A DNA stretch of 64,000 nucleotides from positions 40,085,870 to 40,149,869 of the forward strand of contig JAVUNC010000006.1 of NCBI GenBank assembly GCA_032173965.1, written 5' to 3'. Both the position numbers and the translations under genes were made by a program. A model generated the notes under the pieces. That model worked only from the letters and a program-made list of their open reading frames with translations, made no database searches and was not told where the DNA came from. Source of the stretch: Sitta carolinensis. Lineage: Eukaryota; Chordata; Aves; Passeriformes; Sittidae. Positions 39,181 to 48,920 of this stretch are shown one piece after another; position 1 is the stretch's first letter; every line of letters begins with the position of its first letter.

Positions 39181-41341
39181 CACTTCTCTCTCCCCTTCTT
39201 CCAAGATGGAAGTGAACTTGTATGCCTGGCAGGGGTCTGACAGACATGAGCTGAAAGGCTGTCAAGGACCCACTGAAAAGCAGGCAAGCCACACTGTGTC
39301 AGATTTCGGGGTGTAACACTGCAGCCTTCTGTCTACTCTTGGGCTAACTCTAAATGGAACCTTTGATAGGCAGCCAGGCAACTGTCATCACAGGGTCAGC
39401 CTCAGAAGCAGGAGGGTATGAGCACCTGGGAAGCACATGCCAGTGAGCAGAGAATAGCAGCAGTATTGTAAGGCTCAGTACTGCAGGGAACCAGGAACAC
39501 CAGAATGAAGGGAGAGTCAGGCATTGGATAATGAAATAGACAAAGGGCATCCATCCGTAAGTCCCCAAAAAACCTCAGTTCCACAATGACATCTCTGGGG
39601 TGAAGTGTCCCACAAATCCAGCCTCCTACTAACTCCTCAGTGTTCATTTCCCTCTCTTAGAAATTAGCCTAAAGGAGATTCTTCAAGGGGAAAGACTTCA
39701 AAGGCAATTCACTTCAATAACTATCCAGTGTCATTTTTCACAACCCATGAGTGAGGATCGCATCAGCCTCTGACTTCTCTATGACTGGTGTCAGAGCATC
39801 TAAACATGACTTAATGCTCAAGAAGAATTTGCCATTTCTCTATGTCACACCTTTCCCAGTGAGTCCCTGAATGGCTCTTTACAAAAATGACTGAGCTTAC
39901 CCATGAAGGAAGAAGAGTAAATCCAGACTGAAGGGAATTCCTCAACTCCCTGACTCAGTGGTCTGATTCCTATGCCGAAGGAAATTTGAGTTAGAATTAT
40001 GAGCTTAGAGAATAAAAACTGTATAAACTATACACAACAATATACAAATAATTTACTTACACTACTAATTTAGTCAGTGCTCTCACTCCTGAACAAGGGT
40101 TGGTCTTTTGTTCAGTGGCCTTTAAAAGTTCCTCTGTAACAGCTTTGAGAGGTAACCAGCTGACAATATAGACCTTCAGGTAACAATTTTTTCAGAGACA
40201 TTCTTGGAAAAGCAACATCTGTGGAGCGAAAGTTGTGTCACAAATGAGAAAATGAATTAATCTGAAAACTTTAGTAAAGAATGAACAGCTACTCTTCAGA
40301 ATGTGTACAGCTCAAAAACTTAGTCACACTAGGGTCTGTGCTAGGGGTACTGAGGTATATTGTGAGTGAACTGGAAACTGAGAAGAACAGGTGGTAGAAA
40401 AATGGGGATGACAACTTCATTTAAATTAATCAAGATAAAAGTGGACCAAGAAGACCCTCAGAGTGACAACGCTGAATAGAAAAGCACAAAACTCCTGGTG
40501 AAATTCAGCATCAGCCAAAGCTAGGTGATGTCGACTGCCCTCAGAGAGCACTTCAATATGCCTGGAAATTCCAAATGAATACAGGAAACAAAGTCAGTTA
40601 AATGGAAATGACTTTTCACTCCACAATGGTAGCAAAGGAAAAAAAAAAAAAAAAAAAAAAAAAAGAGCAGGGAAAAAACCTTTTTCAGATACACCAGAAA
40701 GGAAATACTAAGTGCTAATAGACAGGAATTTTTGTCCGTGTTCTCTGCACTACAGTAGCACTGTCTCCAGCAGTATGCCAGGGGAATGTCTCAGGAGAAA
40801 CGTTTCTGTTCTCCATCTTTTTCCTTCCTTACACACCACCATAAACAGCAAAAGGAAACTATGCCCTCAGAGAGACACATAATGGCTGGTTAGCACTGAG
40901 TATCTTCTGGAAGACAGGAGAAACAGGAATGCAGTGCTGAGAGAGAAAAGTTTCTGGAGAATATAGAACATATGAAACCACATTAACTCATAGGATTTAC
41001 CCCAAAAAGTAGAACTGAGTTAAGTAGCACAGCTTAAGCAGGATTAAAAATTTTATCAGATAGATATTTGAATTATACTGTGATCGATACAGGTTCTTCA
41101 GTCCTCCTCACTGACAGCAGCCAAAACTTGCTGCAAGAATATTATAATAGTTTAGAACAATCTGCTTCCTCACATAAAATTATCATCAGGACAGTCAGAG
41201 AACCAGTTAAAACTCATAAGCTGGTAAAACTCTGAACATCAGTGAATAACAATATACCCAAGGCCACATCAGTGACTGGATGCCACCTGAGGAAATATTC
41301 CACAATCTTTACAGATAAATTGGGTGGCAACTCTTTGGCTT
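39181..41341. other. Non-coding unique sequence
   Basis: No gene or interspersed repeat is recognised apart from the poly(A) tract at 40639-40664. Confidence 0.5.
40639..40664 (+). repeat. Poly(A) tract, 26 bases
   Basis: This is a pure run of 26 A. No retroelement body is visible upstream. Confidence 0.95.
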
Positions 41342-41343
41342 CA

Positions 41344-41347
41344 GTGG
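41344..41347. repeat. Target-site duplication, left copy
   Basis: GTGG immediately precedes the solo LTR and is repeated at 41643-41646. The direct repeat can be read as the six bases CAGTGG, because the preceding CA equals the CA at the LTR edge, so the true duplication length is ambiguous. Confidence 0.65.
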
Positions 41348-41642
41348 TGTGATGCTGTGACGTCACAGAGAGATGCAACAGAGATGACAAAGTCAGATCG
41401 AGAAGAGAAAGAGAGTTTATTTTTTGACTTAACTTTATATATCTTTCACAGAAAGGGACCACATTGGAAGATAGAGGTTCAACCTCTTCAATTTCCATTG
41501 GTCTTAGAAAATGTCTGTCAATTGTCCCTCCTACTGGAAGGAATGTCAACAGTAATATTGTTTATAGAAAATCGTGAGAAACTGACTCAAAATATGTAAA
41601 CAATCAGAAGGCTATAATGAACAGCAAAAGAACAAGATGACA
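41348..41642 (-). mobile_element. Solo LTR of an endogenous retrovirus (LTR-B)
   Basis: This is a 295-bp element in minus orientation. Its outer bases are TG and CA, and it is flanked by GTGG direct repeats. Read on the minus strand it has the order expected of an LTR. A CCAAT box in U3 is visible as ATTGG at 41497-41501. A TATA box ATATATAAA follows, at plus positions 41434-41442. AATAAA lies about 13 bases further on, at 41416-41421. Then comes a pyrimidine-rich U5 ending in a 14-bp palindrome (41355-41368). No internal retroviral sequence adjoins it, so this is a solo LTR left by LTR-LTR recombination. It resembles LTR-A at 45035-45318 in length, in the CCAAT-region word and in its 3' end. 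Confidence 0.75.
41355..41368. promoter_or_regulatory. Perfect CRE palindrome inside LTR-B
   Basis: CTGTGACGTCACAG is a 14-bp perfect palindrome containing the full cAMP-response element core TGACGTCA, the site bound by CREB/ATF dimers. It lies in the U5 end of the LTR, downstream of the poly(A) signal. Whether it is bound is unknown. Confidence 0.8.
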
Positions 41643-41646
41643 GTGG
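41643..41646. repeat. Target-site duplication, right copy
   Basis: GTGG directly follows the terminal CA of the solo LTR and matches 41344-41347. Confidence 0.65.
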
Positions 41647-44429
41647 TGATTTGTCTTTAGGCCTTGTGCACTGACAATAGCTATTTCTACATCTAAGTTC
41701 TTAGAAAAAGAGATAAGAACATAAAAAGCTGTCCCCTGAGCTTGTCAAAGTGCCACCAGTTGGACCCACCTTCTTGGAGAAAAGCCAAAGAATATCTAAA
41801 ATTGGAGGCTGAAGTCAACCTCAGATCAGCAGATAGAGAAAAACACCTTTCCCCCAAACTGGACTCCTCTGATGCAGCAGCCAGGCTGGGAAACATGACT
41901 CAGGAGCAGGGAGATAATTGGTGCAAATTGGCATGATGACTTCTATACTTGTACATGTCACCCCACCTAGCTTTATATCAAGTGCTGGATGGCTCTTTTC
42001 TGTGTAACTCCCCTGCACCTTCTTATATCCAGATGTCTCTTCTCTGTCTCTCTAGAGGAGGAGAAAGGTGTGGTAAGGTAAGTCTGCCCTGTTACCCAGA
42101 GGCAGAACTACTGTACTGGCCACTAGAACCAGTTGCAGAGGTCAGGCTGGAAAGCACTGCAGGGTAGAAAGAGCCATGAATGGCAAAATTGATAAGCTTC
42201 CCTTGTTACATTTCCCATCTCTGCCTCACCCTTCCATGACCTTTACAGACTGGCAACACACCACTGCTGAAATTGCCGTCTTGCAGACAGCATTTCCCAC
42301 ATATTGTAAGTGCCCAGGATCAGCCAGCTCCAATATCTGAGTAGCAATACTTTGTTCAAAGCTTTTTGTAAAAGTGGTTCTTGAGCCTGTCAGGATCAAT
42401 GCTACTCTACAAAATAATTTTTATATATATTCCATTTAATCTTCTCACTTCTTCCTGCTCCATAGCAGAACCTCTCAAGGCTGGTAAGGTGCATGGTACA
42501 ACTAACCCCAAGGATAGCTCATTTGCTTCCACTCAGCCTCTGTCAGCCTCTCCTGAGCATTACAAAGGCTATGTAGAGACTTCATCACTGCTGTGAACAC
42601 CTCTGGGAGCATCCATGACCCTGCTTACAGGAAAGCCCAAACACAGAGATGTAGAGCACTCAGTGCACCCAGCTCTGAGAGAGACACATGCGGAATTGTT
42701 CTTCAAGGGATGGATTTTAAGTGTCCTCTCTCATCGCCTACCTCACTGACCAGAGCTGACACCTACAGCTGGTGGGAGATGTAGGAGCACGTCTACCACA
42801 TGTCCCAGCTGAACAGGAAAGTCAGGGGCATAATGAAGAACATCCTGCAGCAATGGCTCAAAGCAGTCTAGGCTGACAATGAGGCAGATTCCCCAACAAC
42901 ATAAATGGTGATAGTTAACCTCCAGGGTCTATACTGTTCTCTTTTCTCTCTCAAATGATAAATGGACAAAACACAGAAAATGATACTCTAATGCCACAAC
43001 AAAAGCCTGGGGCTCCCAGGCCTGAGTCCGGCTCACCCACACTAATAGCTCCCTGGTATTTATCTCATTACTTCCCTGCTCCTCTGTTTCTCCACCAAAG
43101 GTTACCCTGGGTACAGTGTTGACCAGGAGGCCATGTTTGCACAGCTCCCTGCAGATGCTGGGAGGGGAGCACTGGAGAATGCCAGAGCAAGTTGGTTAAA
43201 ATGCATTAGACCATCAATCTCACTCATTTTCTTCCTTGTCATTCAGCTCCTGCTTTGTAGCAAAATCCTTCTGCTCCTACCCCTGTCTCCCATTAGGATC
43301 CCTTCTGACTCTGTGATTTGTTACTTTGCCCTGTGGACACCCTAAAGGTGGAGCTCTTTACAAAGGACATGGGTCCCCTGATGCAAAGCATGAGCACTGA
43401 CTCAGCTGGGTGCACATGGTGCTTCTGGCCACTCTCCTACTGGCTCATTCATCAGCACTCAGACACCATCTACGGCCCATAACCAAACCTCTGGGAAACC
43501 TCTGGGAGGTTTTCCATTGTCTTCCTCAAATAATGAGGCAGCTTCTTTTTCTCTATGGAGCACAGTCTCAGATTCCCAATGGACAGCAACTTACCAGCTT
43601 CCAGACGTCAAACAATTACTCTGACACGGCTGCCTCGTCTTCTGACACCATGAGTTTTTAGGTTTCTCATCTCCACACCCCATGTTCAATGCGCTTTTCT
43701 TTTACTTCCACATGTCCTGGCAGCAGGGACCTTTCTTTCTTACTTTTGCTTCTAATTTCAAATCCCTTAGCATCTCCACACTGCAGGAATTGGTTACAGT
43801 GCTCCAAATTTAGTATCCTTTGCACTGTAATTAATGTTCGCTTTACCACCTCTTCCATATATCTAATCAAAAAGATTAATCATACCAGCTTGAATGGTGA
43901 TTCCTGTCCCACCTCACTGGCCATTCAGGCTATTAAACAACCAGCTTCGCAGTGGCAAAGACCAGATCTTTCTATCTCAAGCTTATATAACTCTTTTACA
44001 GCCATCATCATACTTGATCAGTTTTAAGTCCCCATTCCTCCTCCAATCTGGAGAACAACCACATATTGCTAATGGGGTTTCATATAGTTGAGTCAAATCC
44101 TTCACTAGTGATCAGATTCCTGTAAAATATTAGTCAATGAAAACATGAGTGAATAAGCAACAACACCTAAAAGCCAAGAGCACTTTCCCAGCGTAGTTCG
44201 TTCTCATGCTATATTTGCAGATGCCATTACCTGCCCCCAAGGCATTCCAAATTATTTCTATTTCTTTTACACTTCAGTTTCCAAGGACATACCTCCACTG
44301 CAAGAACCCAAATCCTTCCACAACCCCTATCAGTGATCTCTATCCCCTATCTATCTTCCTCTGAGCACATTTCTCTTGTGGATGTTTTCTTACTGTGGGT
44401 TAAAATAAAGAGTTTTTCAAAATATGTTA
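41647..44429. other. Non-coding sequence between LTR-B and CR1
   Basis: No gene is recognised and there is no retroviral gag, protease, polymerase or envelope sequence, so the two LTRs do not bracket a provirus. A perfect 5' splice-site 9-mer, AAG|GTAAGT, occurs at 42075-42083 without a credible partner exon. One such match is about what chance predicts in a window this long. Confidence 0.55.
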
Positions 44430-45034
44430 ATTATGAAAGGCAGAGCGGAAATAACACTGGACCATTACAGGAGGAGGATGGTCCCCTCACAAACAGGGAC
44501 AAAGACAAGACAGAGGTGTTCAAGGCTTTTTTTGCCTCTATCTTCAGCACTGATGATGGCTTAAGTGAGACACAGTGCCCAGAGCTGGAGAACCATGACT
44601 GTGAGAACAATCACCTTCCAGCTGACCTTGAACTTGTGTGGAATCTGCTGTTCCAGCTGTATGCCTGTAAGTCTATAGGGCCTGATAGGATTCGTTGAGA
44701 ATACTCAAACAGCATCTTGATGCCATTGCAAAGCCTCCCTCAAAGATTTTTGAATGGTCTTGGGAATCTTCCAGTTGACTGGAAGCTGGCTAACATTGTA
44801 GCAATTTTTAAGTAGGGCAAGAAGGATGATGCTGGAAACTACAGGTCTGTCAGTCTCACTGCAATGTCTAGTAAAATTATGAAGATTATTCTGGAAGGTG
44901 CTGAAAAATACCTGAAATACAATGCAGTCATTAGTCACAGACAGTATGGCTTCGCAAGAGGAAAGTCCTGCTTGTCAAATCTGATTTCCTTTTATGAAGA
45001 GGCAACCTACCTAGCTGATCAAAGGAAGCCACTC
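44430..45034 (+). mobile_element. CR1 LINE, upstream half (broken ORF2)
   Basis: This is the 5'-truncated upstream segment of a CR1 non-LTR retrotransposon. Its plus-strand translation follows CR1 ORF2, from the linker before the reverse transcriptase into the RT palm. Recognisable words include FFASIFS, KSIGPD, VDWKLANIVAIFK, NYRSVSLT and QYGFARGKSCLSNLISFY. The frame is broken by stops at about 44697-44699 and 44813-44815. The start is approximate, being where similarity fades. The element is cut at 45034 by a solo LTR and resumes at 45326. Confidence 0.92.
45028..45034. repeat. Target-site duplication, left copy
   Basis: GCCACTC belongs to the CR1 coding frame (codons for Pro-Leu) and is repeated at 45319-45325, flanking LTR-A. 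Seven bases is longer than the usual four to six, so one base may match by chance. Confidence 0.85.
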
Positions 45035-45318
45035 TGTTGTCTTTAAAAATAAGCTTTCTGATCTGTTTCTGTAAAGTGAAATTAGAGTTCTCATGAAATT
45101 GTAAAATAAACAAAATAGCTTACATTTCTTTGTAAAAGATATCACCTGATAGACTTCTCAAGTGACCAGTGGGATTCAATAAGTAGTAACTTCTCTGTCT
45201 AATCCCTGGTCACTGTCCAGAAACCTATATATACAAAGTCAACAATAAATTTATGGTCTTTTAGTGCCTGAACACCTGTGTGTGTTGCTATGTGTTCCTT
45301 CTGTGTGTCACAGTAACA
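45035..45318 (+). mobile_element. Solo LTR inserted in CR1 (LTR-A)
   Basis: This 284-bp insertion begins TGTT and ends AACA, which gives matching inverted termini. It is flanked by GCCACTC direct repeats. Removing it together with one repeat joins the two CR1 halves in frame (Lys-Pro-Leu, then on to Phe-Leu-Asp-Phe). Internally it has a TATA box TATATATA at 45226-45233, AATAAA at 45244-45249, then GT-rich sequence. This compact TATA-to-AATAAA spacing is known from avian alpharetrovirus-like LTRs. No retroviral genes adjoin it. The family name is unknown. It shows patchy similarity to LTR-B on the opposite strand. Confidence 0.85.
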
Positions 45319-45325
45319 GCCACTC
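45319..45325. repeat. Target-site duplication, right copy
   Basis: GCCACTC, identical to 45028-45034, abuts the terminal CA of LTR-A and is followed by the resumed CR1 frame. Confidence 0.85.
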
Positions 45326-46390
45326 CATGTAATCTTTTTGGATTTCAGTTAAGTTTTAGATACTGCCTCTCACAGTATCCTTCTGGACAAAATGTCCAGC
45401 ACACGGCTGGATAAACAAGTGATGAGATGGGTAAACGACAGGTTCATGGGTGAACAATAAAGGGTTATAGCAAATGGGATGGCATCAGACTGGTGACTGG
45501 TCACTAGTGGGCTTTCACAGGGCTCCATCTTTGGTCCAGCTCTTTGACATCTTCAGCATGCTGAAGGTACAGGACTGGGAGGAGCTATTGACTTGCTTGA
45601 AGGCAGAGAGGCTCTGCAAAGAGACCTTGAAAATTATGGAGATGGGCAGCCATCAGCCATATGAAGTTTAAGGAGGACAAATGCCAGGTTATGCACCTGA
45701 GATGGGGCCACCCTGGATGTAAGTACAGACTGGAAAATGAGATGCTGGAAAGCAGTGCTGCAGATAGGGACCTGGGAGTCCTGATCAATGACAAGTTGAA
45801 CCTGACTCAGCAGTGCCCTGGCAGCCAGGAGGGTCAACCCTATCCCAGCCAGGCAAGGGAGGGGATTGTCCCACTCTGCTCTGAGCTGGGCCAGCCTCAC
45901 CTCAAGTGCTGGGGGAAGTTTTGGGTGCCATTAAGCTGTTTGAGAGTGTCCTAAGGAGGACAATGAAGATGGTGAAGGATCTGGAGGATATATTGTATCA
46001 GAAGACACTTGGTCTGTTCAGGCTGGAGACAAGGAGATTGAGGGGAGACCTCACTGCAGTTACAACTTCCTCATGAGGGGAAGGGGAGGGACAGACACCC
46101 ATCTCTTGTCTCTGGTGGCAGACCCTGAGGGAATGGCCTGAAGGTGTGTCAGGGAGGTTTAGGTTGGATATTGGGAAGAGGTTCTTCACCCAGAGGGTGG
46201 CTGGGCACTGGAAAAGGCTCCCCAGAGAAGTGGTCACAGCACCAAACCTGACACAGTTCAAGAAGGGTTTGGACAATGCTGACATGTACATGATGTGATT
46301 TTTGCACCTGTCCTGTGCAGGACCAGGAACTGGATTTTGATAATCCCTGTGGGTCCCTTCCAATATCTCCTCAGGATATTCTATGAATCT
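45326..46390 (+). mobile_element. CR1 LINE, downstream half
   Basis: The same CR1 copy continues here. It starts with the FLDFS motif of the reverse transcriptase, then HSILLDKM-like and RVIANG-like sequence, then PQGSILGP-like sequence (here SQGSIFGP). The segment that should carry the catalytic A-x-D-D box is missing; a deletion junction lies at about 45550-45580. The C-terminal part reads MKFKEDKCQVMHL at about 45661. The 3' UTR-like end terminates near 46390 with ATTCTATGAATCT, the degenerate CR1 terminal repeat. Frameshifts and the loss of the active site make it inactive. Its total length without the LTR is about 1.67 kb. Confidence 0.93.
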
Positions 46391-47599
46391 TCTTCCTAGG
46401 GTAGAGAGAAGAAATGTACATGCTGAAAAATTCAAGAATTTGTATAAAAGTATCTGAAAAATGTAGCTGAAGATACTTGCATTTTGACATGGGGGTCATG
46501 GGGGTCATCCACATGGCCTGTGGATGTAAGGGTCACATTTTGCCCCAGAAAGCCTCTCACTGCAAACACATCTATTTAGAAGCACATGGAAATCTCCATT
46601 TCCTTCTGGGAAAGCGCTAGTAACAGGACAGATTCTCAGCAGAGCTATTTCTCTCACCTGAGGCCACTGCAGGTGAGCTGATAACAACAAAGCAACATCT
46701 GATACTAGGCTGAAACCTGCTCTCTTGCCCTGAGGCCAGCAGGAGGTCAAAGGGGGTGCTCCCAATAACAACCTCTTCTCCTCTCTCAACCTTCTTCCTG
46801 GCCTGCCAACAGAGGAATTCTCTCTCTAGATTTCTTGCAAGAAGGAAGTGAACACAGAAAGCCTCTCAATATACAGTAGAGCTTTTCAGCTTTGATTACA
46901 ACTGCTGCATTTAAGCTGTGGAATGCTAACATAATGGTGACAGGTACACCTTGAGAGAAATTACACCAATGCTCCAACTATCTCACTGGAGTTTGCAATA
47001 AAACATGCATTTATTTTTATCTGGACTTTTCTCAAGGAAGAGAGCAGGGCAAATGTGTCTTTCCAATGTACATAACATTTTCTGGGGTTGGAGTAGAGGC
47101 CCATTTTCCTCAAGGAAGGGGAGAGATACAGAATGGAGATGAAGGCAGATGCCCAAGCATGAAAGCATACCTTCCTCAGTGAGAGGTAGAGTGACACTGC
47201 ATGGAGTTGCAGGGAAAGGCCTTTAAGGCCCCTAAACTGAATCCCTCAGAGATCTTAATTTCTATGAAATAAATGCATCTGTACAGAGCCTGTGACTAGG
47301 TTAACTCAAGTAGCAAATCCTTAGCTTCATCAGCTGCTGCTCTAAGTCCAATTCATGAGAAGACCCACCACATGCTCCAACCTGCAATTTAGCCCTTCCC
47401 TCCTGACTTCTCACATCCCTTGGTAACAAACCTGAGGCAGCCAGAAAGTTCTCATACCTTCTCCATGCACACTACCAGCAACTCTGTGCTGGCTGTGAGC
47501 TGACTAAGGAAAAAGCAGCTGAAAGCAGCTGACTTAATAGACTATGAGTTTCTCTCTGACATATAACTTTCTTCTGATCCATTTTCAAGAGGTCCAAAA
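46391..47599. other. Non-coding sequence between two CR1 copies
   Basis: No gene or repeat family is recognised. A small tandem duplication GGGGGTCAT occurs at about 46492-46508. Confidence 0.5.
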
Positions 47600-48920
47600 T
47601 CCAATAAATTAGGGTCCATCACCCTCACCTGTGTCCTTGGGAAGATCATGTAGTTAGTCCCCTCAGGAGGTATTTTGGGCACACAAAGGAGAAGAAGGTG
47701 ACTAGGAACAGTCAGTGTGGATATTCCAAAAATAAATCATGCCTGACGAACCTGATTCCCTTCTATGATAAAATGATAGCACTTGTAGACAAGGGGAGAG
47801 GCATGGAAGGCATTTACCTTGACTTCAGCAAAACATTCAGCACTGTTTCCCAGCATGCCTCAAGACTGATTGTAAACCATTATGAGTGCACTACCAGATG
47901 AGTTAAACAGGTTGGATGATGAAGCTCAGAGGGCCATGTTTATACTCTGCCTGTAGTCCAGTAACAAGGTACAAGCAGGGGACCTGTCCTGTTTAACATC
48001 TGTATCCATGACCTAGAGGATGCAACAAAGCACACTCTTATCAAGCTTGCACTTGACACCAAACTGGGTCGACTGGTTGATATGCTTAAGGCAGGGCTGC
48101 CATCCAAAATGCCCTAGAGAGGCTGCAGGGCTAACATGAACCTTACTAAATTCAGCAAGGACAAATGCAAAGCCATATACCTTGGAAGAAATAATCCACT
48201 GTGACAGTACACACTAGGGTCTGCCTGCCTGGGTAGCAGCTCTGCTGAAGAGGACCTGGGGGCCTAATGGGTCTTAATCTGAATGTGAGCCATCAGTGTG
48301 CCCTGGCAGCAAAAATGGCCAATAGTGCCCTGCATGGTACTCACAGGACCATAGCCACACAGGGTCAAGGCATATAGTTATTCTGCTTCACCTGGCACTT
48401 GCCAGTCTCCATCTAGAATATGTTGTCTAGATAGATGCCCCATTACAAGGGAAAGACTGATAAACTGGTCCAAGTAAACAGAGGGTGAGCAAGGGGATCA
48501 GCAGTTCGGAGCATTTGCCCTGCAATGAGAGACTGAGGGACTCGGGTTTGTTGAGCCTGGAGAAGGTTTTAGAGGGACCTAACAGCAAGCTTTCAATAAA
48601 CACCTTATCAAGAACATGGAGACAGGCTCTTACAGTGAGTCATGCACTGGCAGTACACAACAGATGCAAATGGAAACAAGAGAGGTTCAAACTGAGCAGA
48701 AGAAAAAGCTTTTCCAGCATGAGGTCAACCAAGCATTGAAATGAGCTGCACAGGCAGGCTGTACAACCTTAATTTTTGTAGGCTTTCATGATCTAACTCA
48801 ATAAAGACCTGAGCAACCAAGTCTGAATTCAGTGTTGATCCTGCCTTAAGCAAGGAAGTGTATCAGAAACCTCCTGAAATCCCTTCTAACCTGCATTATT
48901 TTGTAGTTCAATGATTCTGC
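47600..48920 (+). mobile_element. CR1 LINE, older 5'-truncated copy
   Basis: This is a second plus-strand CR1, more decayed and of a different subfamily. The RT parts are recognisable as SITLTCVLGKIM-like sequence near 47620, SQCGYSKNKSCLTNLIPFYDK at about 47710-47775, and IYLDFSKTFSTVS at about 47812-47850. The catalytic box reads Ala-Leu-Asp at 48049-48057 where active CR1 has Ala-Asp-Asp, so one catalytic aspartate is lost. The 3' end, with CCCTTCTAACC and TTCAATGATTCTG, closes near 48920. Frameshifts and stops run throughout. Its start is approximate. Confidence 0.9.

Noticed and set aside
42075..42083. Perfect splice-donor word AAG|GTAAGT
   Set aside because: No open exon or acceptor pairs with it. 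About one such 9-mer is expected by chance in a window this long read on both strands.
41348..45318. A provirus bounded by the two LTRs
   Set aside because: The LTRs are in opposite orientation, have different flanking duplications, and enclose no gag, pol or env sequence. One of them lies inside a CR1.
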